The notes: a model not told the origin generated them from the letters alone. A DNA stretch of 64,000 nt from Kutzneria sp. CA-103260 (GCF_018263855.1 NZ_CP073318.1:3844001-3908000); one strand, 5' to 3'; shown: positions 32,962 to 41,577, counted from the stretch's first letter. Numbers and translations are program-made.

Positions 32962-34182
32962 TCACCACCGCACGGGAAGTTCCCGCAGCCCGCCGACGGC
33001 GAGGCCCTCGACCCGACGGAGTTCGTCCGGCGTGACGGCCAGCTCCAACGTGGGCAGCTTGCGCAGCAACACTTCCAGCGTCACCTGGAGCTCGGTGCGG
33101 GCCAGCGGCTGGCCGAGGCACGCGTGCGCGCCGGCGCCGAAGGCAAGGTGCGGGTTGGGGCTGCGGCTCAGGTCCATCTCGGCGGCGTCGGCGAACGCGT
33201 TCTCGTCCCGGTTGGCCGCGGCCATGCTGCACATGGCGGTCGTGCCGCTCGGCAGCACCGTGCCGGCGACCTCGAAGTCCTCGGTGATGTACCGCGACAT
33301 GCCGACGCCCGCGTTGGCGTCCATCCGCAGCGCCTCCTCCACGGCGGTGCGCACCAGCGCCGGGTCGGCCAGCAGCTGCTCCCAGCGGCCGCGGTCGGCC
33401 AGCAGCATCGCGACCATCTTGGCGATCATGTTGGCGGTGGTCTCGTGCCCGGCGATGAGCAGGCCGATGCCGGTGGCGGTGAGCAGCGCGTCGGACCAGT
33501 GCTCGCCGGCGGCGTCGGTGTCGGCGATCAGCGCGCTGAGGATGTCCTCCCCCGGCTCCGCCCGCTTGGCCGCGATGTGGCCGCCCATGTACCGGCCGAA
33601 CTCCAACTGCGCGGCGTCGAACTCCTCCTGGGTGTAGCGGGTCATGCTGAGCATGACGTCGGACCAGTGGGCGAACCGGTCACGGTCGGCGTCCGGCACG
33701 CCGAGCATGTCGCAGATCACCCACACCGGCAGCGGAAAGGCCAGCCCGGCCTTGAGATCGGCCGGCGCGCCCTTGGTGGTCATCTCGTCGATCAGCTGCT
33801 CGGCCATCGCCGCGATCGCCGGCCGCAGCGCGTTCATCCGCTTGGCGGTGAACCACTTGCCGATCATCCGGCGCCAGTTCAGGTGCCCCTCGCCGTGCTG
33901 CGGGATCACGGTGGCCATCTCGCTGTTGAACACGCCGCCGGACTCGGTGTCGGCGACCCGGGCGGCGTTGTCGCCGGGCTTGGGCCGGGTGAAGCGCGGG
34001 TCGGTCAGCACGGTCTTGACGTCGTCGTAGCGGGTGATCAGGGCCGCCTCGTCACCGCTGGCCAGGGCGACTCGCCCGACCGGGCACTGGGTGCGGAACT
34101 CGGCCCACTGTGCCGGCGGCTCCAGCGCGGTGGGCGTCTCGAACGGGAAGCGCGGCAACTGCTCGGCGTCGCTCCGGGTCAT
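32962..34182 (-). CDS. Cytochrome P450 (bacterial class I)
   Basis: A 406-aa haem monooxygenase, first gene of the five-gene oxidative operon. The I-helix reads LIAGHETTAN, the ExxR motif is EEALR, and the haem loop is FGAGAHACLGQPLAR. ATG 34182 has AAGGAG 7 nt upstream. It differs clearly from the P450 at the other end of the operon, for example in the B/C region with NSEMATVIPQHGEGHLNWRRMI, so the two are probably not recent duplicates and may act on successive intermediates. Both would depend on the one ferredoxin/reductase pair between them. Confidence 0.92.
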   Translation of the reverse strand: MTRSDAEQLPRFPFETPTALEPPAQWAEFRTQCPVGRVALASGDEAALITRYDDVKTVLTDPRFTRPKPGDNAARVADTESGGVFNSEMATVIPQHGEGHLNWRRMIGKWFTAKRMNALRPAIAAMAEQLIDEMTTKGAPADLKAGLAFPLPVWVICDMLGVPDADRDRFAHWSDVMLSMTRYTQEEFDAAQLEFGRYMGGHIAAKRAEPGEDILSALIADTDAAGEHWSDALLTATGIGLLIAGHETTANMIAKMVAMLLADRGRWEQLLADPALVRTAVEEALRMDANAGVGMSRYITEDFEVAGTVLPSGTTAMCSMAAANRDENAFADAAEMDLSRSPNPHLAFGAGAHACLGQPLARTELQVTLEVLLRKLPTLELAVTPDELRRVEGLAVGGLRELPVRW

Positions 34183-34236
34183 CGCAGAACTCCTTTTCGT
34201 GATGCCGTGTGTCACCGATCATGGCCGCGGACTTGT

Positions 34237-34260
34237 ATTAAGTCAAGTGACTGACTTAAT
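34237..34260. promoter_or_regulatory. Palindromic operator in the divergent P450/MFS promoter
   Basis: Perfect inverted repeat ATTAAGTCA-AGTGAC-TGACTTAAT, 9-bp arms with a 6-nt spacer, unusually AT-rich for this window. It lies between a plus-strand -35-like TTGTAT (34233-34238) and a -10-like TTAATC (34256-34261) spaced by 17 nt, so a bound TetR dimer would block the MFS promoter and probably the divergent P450 promoter. Confidence 0.72.
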
Positions 34261-34290
34261 CTGCGGCGACATCACCGACCGGAGGTCCCC

Positions 34291-35700
34291 ATGTCCGCAA
34301 CCCTGGCCGCGCCGCCGCGCACGACCACCCGTCCCAACCTCGTCGTGCTGGTGCTGGCCCTGGGCGGCATCGTGGTTTCGCTGATGCAGACCCTGGTCGT
34401 GCCGCTGATCCCGAAGCTGCCCGCACTGCTGGGCGCCACTCCCGCCGACGCCACCTGGGTGATCACCGCGACCCTGCTGGCCAGCGCGGTCGCGACGCCG
34501 GTGGTCGGCCGGCTCGGCGACATGTACGGCAAGCGACGGCTGCTGCTGGTCAGCCTGGTGCTGCTGGTCGCGGGCGCGGTCGTCGCCGCGCTCAGCGACA
34601 CGCTGACGCCGATGATCGTCGGGCGGGCGCTGCAGGGCCTCGCCGCCGGCGTCATCCCGCTCGGGATCAGCATCATGCGCGACGAACTGCCGGCCGACCG
34701 GCTCGGCTCCGCGACCGCGACGATGAGCGCCTCGCTGGGCGTCGGCGGCGCGCTCGGCCTGCCGGCGGCGGCGTTCCTGGCCGAGAACACCGACTGGCAC
34801 GTGCTGTTCTGGACCGCGGCCGGGCTCGGCGTGCTGGTGACCGCGCTGGTGCTGATCTTCGTGCCGGAGTCGAACGTGCAAGCCCGTGGACGGTTCGATT
34901 TCGTTGGCGCCGCGGGATTGTCGGTCGCGCTCGTGTGTCTGCTGCTGGCCATCTCCAAGGGGGCGGCCTGGGGTTGGACGAGCGGCGCCACCCTCGGCCT
35001 GTTCGGCGTCTCGGCGGCAGTGCTGCTGTTGTGGGGCTGGTGGGAGCTGCGCAGCGGGTCGCCGCTGGTGGACCTGCGCACCACCGCCCGCCGTCAGGTC
35101 CTGCTGACCAACCTCACCTCAGCCGTGTTCGCCTTCGCCATGTTCGCGATGCAGTTGGTGCTGCCCCAGATCCTGCAACTGCCGGTGGCCACCGGGCACG
35201 GCCTCGGCCAGAGCCTGCTCGTCACCGGTCTCGTGCTCGTGCCCTCCGGGCTCGTCATGCTCATGATCGCCCCGCTGTCCGCGCGCATCACGGCGACCGC
35301 CGGGCCCAAGGTCACCCTCATGCTCGGCGTCCTCGTCGTCGCCGCCGGCTACGGCATCGGAGTCGTCCTCATGTCGGCCGTCTGGCAGCTCCTGCTGGTG
35401 TCGGCCGTGATCGGCGCCGGCATCGGCCTCGCCTACGGCGCCATGCCCGCCCTGATCATGGGTGCCGTGCCGGTGTCCGAAACCGCCGCCGCCAACAGCC
35501 TCAACACCCTGATGCGCGCCATCGGCACCTCGGTCTCCAGCGCCGTCGCCGGGGCGATCCTCGCCCAACTGATCGTGCCGTTCGGTCCCTCGGCCGTTCC
35601 CTCCGAGACCGCCTTCCGCCTGATCATGGCGCTCGGCTGCGCGACCGCGCTCACCGCCCTGGCCATCGCCGCGTTCATCCCCGGGGCGGCAAAGCGCTAG
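34291..35700 (+). CDS. MFS drug exporter (DHA2, EmrB/QacA-like)
   Basis: A 469-aa membrane protein with about 14 predicted helices. It has motif A after helix 2 (GRLGDMYGKRRLLLVSL), WVITATLLASAVATPVVG, and the exporter motif C region IMRDELPADRLGSATATMSASLGVGGALGLP. DHA2 members expel drugs and toxic metabolites by proton antiport. It is transcribed divergently from the P450 operon and shares an operator region, which suggests it removes the same compound, or its oxidised products, that the P450s handle. ATG 34291 lies after an aggtccc stretch. It converges with the next TetR gene, 12 nt apart. Confidence 0.9.
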   Translation: MSATLAAPPRTTTRPNLVVLVLALGGIVVSLMQTLVVPLIPKLPALLGATPADATWVITATLLASAVATPVVGRLGDMYGKRRLLLVSLVLLVAGAVVAALSDTLTPMIVGRALQGLAAGVIPLGISIMRDELPADRLGSATATMSASLGVGGALGLPAAAFLAENTDWHVLFWTAAGLGVLVTALVLIFVPESNVQARGRFDFVGAAGLSVALVCLLLAISKGAAWGWTSGATLGLFGVSAAVLLLWGWWELRSGSPLVDLRTTARRQVLLTNLTSAVFAFAMFAMQLVLPQILQLPVATGHGLGQSLLVTGLVLVPSGLVMLMIAPLSARITATAGPKVTLMLGVLVVAAGYGIGVVLMSAVWQLLLVSAVIGAGIGLAYGAMPALIMGAVPVSETAAANSLNTLMRAIGTSVSSAVAGAILAQLIVPFGPSAVPSETAFRLIMALGCATALTALAIAAFIPGAAKR

Positions 35701-35712
35701 GCACCCAGTTGA

Positions 35713-36333
35713 TCAGGGGGCCGGGAACAGTTGGGGCAGCAGGGTTCGGACGCCGGCGCGTAGGTCGGCGAGGGCGTCGGGGGCGCCGGCGAGGTGCCGG
35801 ATCAGGGCCTGCTCGAAGAGGCCGTCGAACAGGGCGTAGGCCAGCGACGGCGAGCAGACAGGGGTGCGGCCGGACAGCTCGGCGTAGGCGGTCACCACGC
35901 GCCAGATCATGTCCTGGAGGCTGGTGTCGATCTCGGCGACCTCGGGCCGCAGAGCCTCCTCGAACATCGACTGGGCACGCAGGTCGTACCAGAGCCGGTG
36001 CAGGGCGGCGTCCTCGGTCAGCGTGGCGGCCAGCCCGTCGCCGCAGGCCGCGGCCAGCTCCTCGGGGTTGCCGGCGCCCGCGACGATGCCGTCGTAGCGC
36101 AGCACGCAGGCGGTCTTGAACTGACGCACGCAGTAGGTGATCAGCTCGGCCTTGTCGGCGAAGTAGTAGTGCAGAACGCCATGGGAGAACGTGGTGTTCT
36201 GCGCGATCGTGCGCAGGCTGGTCCGCGCGTAGCCGAGCTCGGCCAGGGTCAGCAGCGTCGCGTCGGCCAGCTCGCGGCGGCGGTCCTCGAACTTGTCGAC
36301 CGGACGTCTGGACCGGGTTCGTGAACTGCTCAC
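35713..36333 (-). CDS. TetR-family regulator
   Basis: A 206-aa regulator. The HTH at about residues 18-65 reads DATLLTLAELGYARTSLRTIAQNTTFSHGVLHYYFADKAELI. The ligand domain contains MFEEALRPEVAEIDTSLQDMI. GTG 36333 is taken as start; the frame to 36837 crosses the divergent promoter. It is divergent from the SDR/acyl-CoA synthetase/LLM operon, the usual arrangement for a local repressor, and an imperfect dyad in the gap (36393-36414) could be its site. The ligand may be an acyl-CoA or the pathway substrate. Confidence 0.88.
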   Translation of the reverse strand: MSSSRTRSRRPVDKFEDRRRELADATLLTLAELGYARTSLRTIAQNTTFSHGVLHYYFADKAELITYCVRQFKTACVLRYDGIVAGAGNPEELAAACGDGLAATLTEDAALHRLWYDLRAQSMFEEALRPEVAEIDTSLQDMIWRVVTAYAELSGRTPVCSPSLAYALFDGLFEQALIRHLAGAPDALADLRAGVRTLLPQLFPAP

Positions 36334-36392
36334 CCCAGCACTGTAACCGGTCCCACGCCGCCGCGGGGATCGTCTTGACAGTCGTCCAGGAA

Positions 36393-36414
36393 AATCTTGA
36401 CAACTGGCCAAATT
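36393..36414. promoter_or_regulatory. Possible TetR operator (imperfect dyad)
   Basis: AATCTTGACAA-CTGGCCAAATT is an imperfect 22-bp dyad (14 of 22 positions symmetric) containing TTGACA, in the divergent gap between the TetR gene and the SDR operon. A second TTGACA lies 22 nt upstream (near 36375). The position supports an operator/promoter, but the symmetry is moderate. Confidence 0.35.
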
Positions 36415-36471
36415 ATGCCACAGGGTTGTGACCGGGCACACACGAACGCCGAGCGGAAGTGAGGGACGACG

Positions 36472-37263
36472 ATGTCTCAGGCAGAGCTGACCGGCCGGAT
36501 CGCCCTGGTCACCGGGGGTGCGCGCGGACTGGGCGCGGCCATGGCGCAGGCGCTGACCACCGCCGGCGCACGGGTGGTGGTGGCCGACATCCTCAAGGAC
36601 GTGGGCGAGCAGACGGCCAGTTCGCTGGCCGGTGGCGAGTTCGTCGAGCTGGACGTGACCGACGACGCCGCGTGGGAGACGGCGATGGCGCACACCGTGT
36701 CCACCATGGGCGGGCTGGACATCGTGGTGAACAACGCCGGGCTGGAGGTCACCTCGCTGATCGCCGACGCCGAACCCGACGACCACCGGCGGATGTTCGA
36801 GGTGAACCTGCTCGGCACGCTGCTGGGCATCAAGCACGCGTTCCGCGCGATGCGCCCCGGCGGCCCGGCCGGCCAGGGCGGCGTGGTGATCAACATCGCC
36901 TCGGTCGCGGCCACCATCGCCTTCCCGGCCATCGCCGGCTACTCGGCCACCAAGTCCGGCATCGACCGGCTGACCCGGATCGCGGCCGCGGAGTCCGGCA
37001 AGCTGGGCTACGGCGTGCGGGTCAACTGTGTCTACCCCGGCCTGTGCCCCACCGACATGGGCATGAAGCTGGCCGTGGAGACCGCAGCGCTCGGCCTGTT
37101 CCAGGACCCGCAGGACGCGGTGAACCAGGTCGTCGCACTCACCCCGTCCGGCCGGCTGGCCGAACCCTCCGACATCGCCGACGCCGTGACCTTCCTGGCC
37201 TCGGACCGGGCCCGCTTCGTCAACGGCGTCGGGCTGCCGGTCGACGGCGGCATGGGCATGTGA
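36472..37263 (+). CDS. Short-chain dehydrogenase/reductase
   Basis: A 263-aa classical SDR. NAD(P) binds at TGGARGLGAAMA near residue 15, the structural motif is NNAG, and the catalytic Ser-Tyr-Lys is seen in NIASVAA and YSATKSG. The C-terminal VNGVGLPVDGGMGM is typical of the 3-alpha/20-beta hydroxysteroid and cyclic-alcohol dehydrogenases. It would interconvert an alcohol and ketone in the pathway. ATG 36472 is 138 nt from the divergent TetR start and begins a three-gene run with acyl-CoA synthetase (22 nt) and LLM oxidoreductase (13 nt). Confidence 0.92.
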   Translation: MSQAELTGRIALVTGGARGLGAAMAQALTTAGARVVVADILKDVGEQTASSLAGGEFVELDVTDDAAWETAMAHTVSTMGGLDIVVNNAGLEVTSLIADAEPDDHRRMFEVNLLGTLLGIKHAFRAMRPGGPAGQGGVVINIASVAATIAFPAIAGYSATKSGIDRLTRIAAAESGKLGYGVRVNCVYPGLCPTDMGMKLAVETAALGLFQDPQDAVNQVVALTPSGRLAEPSDIADAVTFLASDRARFVNGVGLPVDGGMGM

Positions 37264-37285
37264 CGCACCGCCCGGGGTGACGACG

Positions 37286-38821
37286 ATGTCCCTGACCTTC
37301 TATCTCGACAAGGGCGCCTCGCTCGACCCACAGGCCCCCTGCCTGACTCTGGACGGCGAGTCCCGCTCCTACGCCGAGGTCGTCGACCTCTCCCACGCCG
37401 TCGCCCGGGCGCTGCGCCGCTCCGGAGTGGCGCCGGGCGACAAGGTCGGCGTCCTGTCGGCCAACGACCCGACCGCGTTCAGCTGCGTGTTCGGCATCGC
37501 CCGGGCCGGCGCGGTGTGGTGCCCGATCAACCCCCGCAACGCGGCCGGGGAGAACGCCGAACTGCTGGACCTGTTCGACTGCGTCGCGCTGGTCTTCCAA
37601 CCCGCGTTCGACGACCTGGTCGCGCAGATCGCACCGCGGCTGCCCAAGCTGACCACCCTGGTCCGGCTGGGCGAGGGCGACGACCTCGCGGTCGGGTTCG
37701 CCGAGTGGCTGGCCGCAGCTCGGGACGACCCGTCGGCCGAGGCCGCGCCGCCCGGGGACGTGGTCGCCCTGGTCGGCACGGGTGGAACCACCGGCCGTCC
37801 CAAGGGCGTCATGCTCACCGACCGCAACATCGAGGCGATGTCGGCGATCACGCTGATGAGCTACCCGTTCCCGGGGCGACCGGTGTACCTGGCCCTGGCC
37901 CCGCTGACCCACGCCGCCGGTGTGCTGTGTTTCCCGGTGCTGGCCCGTGGCGGCGAGGTCGTGATCATGGCCAAGCCGGACGTCGGCCGCTTCCTGGAGC
38001 TGATCGAGCGGCACCGGGTGACCCACACGTTCCTGCCGCCGACGCTGATCTACATGGTGCTCGCGCACCCGGCGCTGAAGGACACGGATCTCTCGTCGCT
38101 GCGGTGCTTCTGGTACGGCGCGGCGCCGATGTCGGCGGCCCGGCTGGCCGAGGCGCTGGACCGGATCGGCCCGATGGCCCAGCTGTTCGGGCAGTCCGAG
38201 GCGCCGATGATGATCTCCACGATGGCGCCGGCCGAACACCGGAACCCGGACGGCACCGTCAATCCCGACCGGCTCTCCAGCGCCGGCCGGCCGTCGCCGC
38301 TGGTCACGGTGGCGATCCTGGACCCGGCCGGAAAGTCGGTTCCCACCGGGGAACGCGGCGAGATCTGCGTGCGCGGCTCCCTGGTGATGGCCGGCTACTA
38401 CCGCAACCCGGAGGCCACGGCCGAGGTGTCCGCGCACGGCTGGCACCACACCGGCGACATCGGCTTCCTCGACCCCGACGGCTATCTGCACATCGTCGAC
38501 CGGGCCAAGGACATGGTGATCACCGGCGGCTTCAACGTCTATTCGGCCGAGGTCGAGCAGGCCCTGATGGCCCACGACGCCGTGCGCGACTGCGCCGTGG
38601 TCGGCCTGCCCGACGACAAGTGGGGCGAGCGGGTCACCGCCGTGCTCCAACTCCAGCCCGGCGCCGAGCTCGACCCGGCCGAGCTGATCGCGTTCGTCAA
38701 GGAGCGGATCGGCGGCGTCAAGGCGCCCAAGCAGATCGAGGTCTGGCCGGACCTGCCCCGCTCCAGCGTCGGCAAGGTCCTCAAGACCGAGATCCGCGCC
38801 ACCCTCACCACCAGCCGCTAG
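37286..38821 (+). CDS. Acyl-CoA synthetase (AMP-forming)
   Basis: A 511-aa enzyme of the ANL superfamily that activates a carboxylic acid with ATP and CoA. The P-loop is LVGTGGTTGRPKGVMLT near residue 165. The A5 motif is FGQSEAPM, ATP-binding Asp is in WHHTGDIGFLD, and the C-terminal catalytic Lys is in SSVGKVLKTEI. The N-terminal SYAEVVDLSHAVARAL matches fatty-acid or aromatic acid ligases. ATG 37286 is preferred over GTG 37277 because GGGGTGA is just upstream. It probably primes the oxidised product of this catabolic island for beta-oxidation. The acid is unknown. Confidence 0.92.
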   Translation: MSLTFYLDKGASLDPQAPCLTLDGESRSYAEVVDLSHAVARALRRSGVAPGDKVGVLSANDPTAFSCVFGIARAGAVWCPINPRNAAGENAELLDLFDCVALVFQPAFDDLVAQIAPRLPKLTTLVRLGEGDDLAVGFAEWLAAARDDPSAEAAPPGDVVALVGTGGTTGRPKGVMLTDRNIEAMSAITLMSYPFPGRPVYLALAPLTHAAGVLCFPVLARGGEVVIMAKPDVGRFLELIERHRVTHTFLPPTLIYMVLAHPALKDTDLSSLRCFWYGAAPMSAARLAEALDRIGPMAQLFGQSEAPMMISTMAPAEHRNPDGTVNPDRLSSAGRPSPLVTVAILDPAGKSVPTGERGEICVRGSLVMAGYYRNPEATAEVSAHGWHHTGDIGFLDPDGYLHIVDRAKDMVITGGFNVYSAEVEQALMAHDAVRDCAVVGLPDDKWGERVTAVLQLQPGAELDPAELIAFVKERIGGVKAPKQIEVWPDLPRSSVGKVLKTEIRATLTTSR

Positions 38822-38834
38822 GAGGCCGCAGACC

Positions 38835-39827
38835 ATGAAGCTCGCCCTCTACCTGCCGAATTTCCGCGACAAGGTGACCGTCGGAGAGCTCGGCGACCTC
38901 GCCGGCCTGGCCGAGGAGCTCGACTTCGACTCCGTGTGGACGCTGGACCGGATCATCGTGCCGGAGGTGTCCGACCGCGGGGAGATGCAGTATTCCTTCG
39001 GCATGATCGACGGGTTCCCCAAGGGCCTACCGGTGTCCTCGCGGGGCGAGTTCCTCCAGGGCATGCCGCTGATCCCGTGGCTGGCGGCGAGGACGTCGAA
39101 GGTGCGGATCGGCATGAGCATCATCGACACGCCCTATCGCGCGCCCGGGGTGCTAGCCGCCGAACTGGCCACCATCGACCACCTATCCAACGGCCGGCTC
39201 AACGTGGCCGTCGGGTCCGGCTGGATGCCCGAGGAGTTCGCCGCGGCCAGCGCCGCGCACATCTTTCCCAAGCGGCACAAGCATGTCCGCGAGACGCTGG
39301 AGATCATGCAGGGCATCTGGACCAACGAGCTGTTCGAGTACCACGGCGAGTTCGCCGACTTCGGCCCGAGCGGCTTCGGCGCGAAGCCGGTGCAGCAGCC
39401 GCATCCGCCGATCTTCTTCAGCGGTCTCAAGGACCCGAAGCGCTCGGCCAGCCGCATCGCCAAGTACGGCCTGTCCGGCTGGATCGGCATCCAGGACTCG
39501 CCGGAGGACATCCGCACCTGGCGCGCGGAGATCGCCCGCGAACTCGGTGAGCTGGACACCTCCCGCTCGATCGACGACCTGGAGATCTGCAGCATGATCT
39601 GGTTCGTCATCACCGACGTGGAGCTGGACCAGTCCCCGATGGGCAAGGGCACCAACCTGTTGGCCGGCACGGCCGCGCAGATCACCGACATGCTCAAGCG
39701 CTACCGGGACGCCGGCCTGACGATGCCCTTCCTGTGGCCGCCGTTCCAGGACGTGCCGGTGGCCAAGACGCTCGACGACCTCAAGCGCCTCAGGGAGGAG
39801 ATCATGCCCAAGGTCGAGGCCGACTGA
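38835..39827 (+). CDS. LLM-class F420/flavin-dependent oxidoreductase
   Basis: A 330-aa TIM-barrel enzyme of the luciferase-like superfamily. Typical features are MKLALYLPNF, LAEELDFDSVWTLDRI, TSKVRIGMSIIDTPYRAPGVLAAELATIDHLSNGRLNVAVGSGW, and RETLEIMQGIWT. These fit F420-dependent reductases common in actinomycetes, though FMN-dependent monooxygenases share the fold. AGGAGG lies upstream of ATG 38835. It is the third gene of the SDR/acyl-CoA synthetase operon and may reduce an enone or hydroxylate an intermediate. Confidence 0.9.
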   Translation: MKLALYLPNFRDKVTVGELGDLAGLAEELDFDSVWTLDRIIVPEVSDRGEMQYSFGMIDGFPKGLPVSSRGEFLQGMPLIPWLAARTSKVRIGMSIIDTPYRAPGVLAAELATIDHLSNGRLNVAVGSGWMPEEFAAASAAHIFPKRHKHVRETLEIMQGIWTNELFEYHGEFADFGPSGFGAKPVQQPHPPIFFSGLKDPKRSASRIAKYGLSGWIGIQDSPEDIRTWRAEIARELGELDTSRSIDDLEICSMIWFVITDVELDQSPMGKGTNLLAGTAAQITDMLKRYRDAGLTMPFLWPPFQDVPVAKTLDDLKRLREEIMPKVEAD

Positions 39828-39834
39828 TCCCGGT

Positions 39835-41043
39835 TCACCGCAAGCTGTTGAGCCGCGGTGGGAACGGGCCGTAGGCGTTGGCCTTCGCCGCCCTGGCCCG
39901 CATCCCGGGGATCGCGGTGATCACCTTGAGCAGGGCCGGCGGCGCGACCGGCCGACCGGTGTGCCGGGCATGGGCCGCGCGCTGTTCGATCTGGACCTGT
40001 TGGGCCTGCACGCTTCGGATGGCGGGCTCACGCTCGTCCTGCACGGCCTGGAGCACCGCGTCAGAGACACCGGACCCGAGCAGCGCGGGCGCGAGGTGAT
40101 TGGCGGCGGCCACGGCATCCTGGACGGCCATCAGGATGCCGTTGCCGCCGACCGGGGAGATCACGTGCGCGGCGTCGCCGATCAGCAGCAGGCCGGGCCG
40201 CCACCAGGTGTCCACGCGGGAGATGTCCACCGACAGCAGCGTTGTCTGGGCGAAATCCGTGAGCAGGTGGGTGCGGTCGGCCAGCCACGGGACATGCCGG
40301 TCGACGAACTCCCGGATCGGGGCGACCCCGGCCGCACGGGCGGCCGGATAGCCGCCCTTGGGCAGGCTGTACCCGACCTGCCAACCCTGGGGACCGGCGA
40401 GCAGGCCGACGTAGTGGTCACGGCCGAAGAACAGGTCGACATCGGCGTCGGGCGGGTCGGTTTCGTGCTGGGGCAACCGAAACCACAGCAGGTCGCTGGT
40501 CGCGCCGAGGGACCGCGCGGGCAGGTCGGCCAGGCGGCGCAGCTTGGAGAACCGCCCGTCACTGCCCACCACCACTGCCGCACGCAGCTCATGGGTGTCG
40601 TGCTCGTCCCGGTAGCGCACGCCGACCACCCGATCGCCCTCGCGCACCAGGTCGGAGACCTTGGCGCCAAGGAGAAGCCGACACCCGGGCAGTGCGGCGA
40701 AGCGCGCGGCCAGGAAGTCCAGGAATCGTGCCTGCGGCATGAGGGCGACGTAGTTGAACGCGTTGCGCAGTCGCCCGTAGTCCGCTGTGGTCAGCGATCC
40801 GGCCGGCGTGTGGAACCGGAAGTAGCGCGCCTTGTGGTGCGGCAACGCCAGCAATCCGACGGCCAGGCCGAGTTGGTCGAGCAGTTCGAGGGTGTAGGGG
40901 TGCAGCGAGTCGCCGCGGAAGTCGCGGTCGAAGTCACGGCGCGCCTCCAGCAGCGTCACCGGCACGCCGGCCCGTCCCAGCAGGTAGGCCAGCATGACCC
41001 CGCCGGGCCCGCCGCCGGCAACCACGCAGCCGCGACCGGTCAT
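39835..41043 (-). CDS. FAD-dependent aromatic hydroxylase/monooxygenase (class A)
   Basis: A 402-aa flavoprotein of the p-hydroxybenzoate hydroxylase superfamily. FAD binds at CVVAGGGPGGVMLAYLLGRAG, the second FAD/NADPH motif is VVGSDGRFSKLRRL (DG motif), and the third is LLIGDAAHVISPVGGNGI (GD motif). Members hydroxylate phenols or inactivate antibiotics such as tetracyclines or rifamycins. ATG 41043 overlaps the stop of the Ddn-like gene by 4 nt, so both form an operon. It converges on the LLM gene, with only 7 nt between stops. Proximity to a MarR gene and ABC exporter makes a detoxification role plausible. Confidence 0.9.
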   Translation of the reverse strand: MTGRGCVVAGGGPGGVMLAYLLGRAGVPVTLLEARRDFDRDFRGDSLHPYTLELLDQLGLAVGLLALPHHKARYFRFHTPAGSLTTADYGRLRNAFNYVALMPQARFLDFLAARFAALPGCRLLLGAKVSDLVREGDRVVGVRYRDEHDTHELRAAVVVGSDGRFSKLRRLADLPARSLGATSDLLWFRLPQHETDPPDADVDLFFGRDHYVGLLAGPQGWQVGYSLPKGGYPAARAAGVAPIREFVDRHVPWLADRTHLLTDFAQTTLLSVDISRVDTWWRPGLLLIGDAAHVISPVGGNGILMAVQDAVAAANHLAPALLGSGVSDAVLQAVQDEREPAIRSVQAQQVQIEQRAAHARHTGRPVAPPALLKVITAIPGMRARAAKANAYGPFPPRLNSLR

Positions 41044-41510
41044 CGCCCGTCGCCGTTCGTCGGGTCCAGGCGGAACACCGCGATCGTGTCCAGGTGCGCG
41101 AGGATCTGTTCGCGCGTCGAGTCCGGTGCCACCGGGAACGCCCGCACCGCCCACGGCACGCGCATCGTCGACAGGTACGTGCCGATCGCCGCGGCTGCCT
41201 CGGGTCCGGTCACCGGCACGGCGATCTGCGGCTGCGGCCCGTCGAGGGTGACCAGGGCGCAGCGAGGCTCGGCGGCCAGGTTACGCACCCAGTCACGGCC
41301 ACGATCCGGTGAGACCAGGTAGTGGCACCCCTCGACCTGGGTCACGCCCAGCGGCGTTCGCCGTGGCTGGCCACTGGCCCGGCCGCTGCTCTCCAGCACC
41401 CGCACCGCGTGCTGCCCCTCCGCCAACGGCTGCGGCTGCTCGGCCAGCAACTGCGCGACCATGCGCGCGTTGATCGCCCGGATCTCGTCCAGGCTCGGGC
41501 CGTCCGCCAT
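41040..41510 (-). CDS. Ddn-like F420-dependent nitroreductase/quinone reductase family protein
   Basis: A 156-aa split-barrel protein. It has RVLESSGRASGQPRRTPLGV, the signature of the deazaflavin-dependent nitroreductase (DUF385) group, followed by YLVSPDRGRDWVRNLAAEP. Relatives use reduced F420 to reduce quinones or nitro groups, though some bind other flavins. The start is uncertain: ATG 41510 leaves both nearby palindromes outside the gene; ATG 41531 or GTG 41540 would put one inside it. None has a clear ribosome-binding site, so a leaderless message is possible. It is followed directly by the FAD hydroxylase and is divergent from a MarR gene. Confidence 0.75.
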   Translation of the reverse strand: MADGPSLDEIRAINARMVAQLLAEQPQPLAEGQHAVRVLESSGRASGQPRRTPLGVTQVEGCHYLVSPDRGRDWVRNLAAEPRCALVTLDGPQPQIAVPVTGPEAAAAIGTYLSTMRVPWAVRAFPVAPDSTREQILAHLDTIAVFRLDPTNGDGR

Positions 41511-41514
41511 GTCA

Positions 41515-41527
41515 CTAGAACTTCTAG
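41515..41527. promoter_or_regulatory. MarR-type palindrome 1
   Basis: CTAGAA-C-TTCTAG, 6-bp perfect arms around one base, 4 nt upstream of the Ddn-like start codon chosen here. CTAG is rare in this GC-rich window, yet a second CTAG-containing palindrome lies 22 nt away in front of the MarR gene, so the two are probably sites for the same protein. Confidence 0.6.
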
Positions 41528-41548
41528 CCATGTCCGGCACCGTACACC

Positions 41549-41567
41549 TAGCTAGGATTCCTAGCTA
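41549..41567. promoter_or_regulatory. MarR-type palindrome 2
   Basis: TAGCTAGGA-T-TCCTAGCTA, 9-bp perfect arms around a single T, 10 nt upstream of the MarR start codon. It overlaps where the MarR promoter -10 region should be and fits autoregulation of the divergent promoter. Confidence 0.68.
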
Positions 41568-41577
41568 CCATCGAGGC

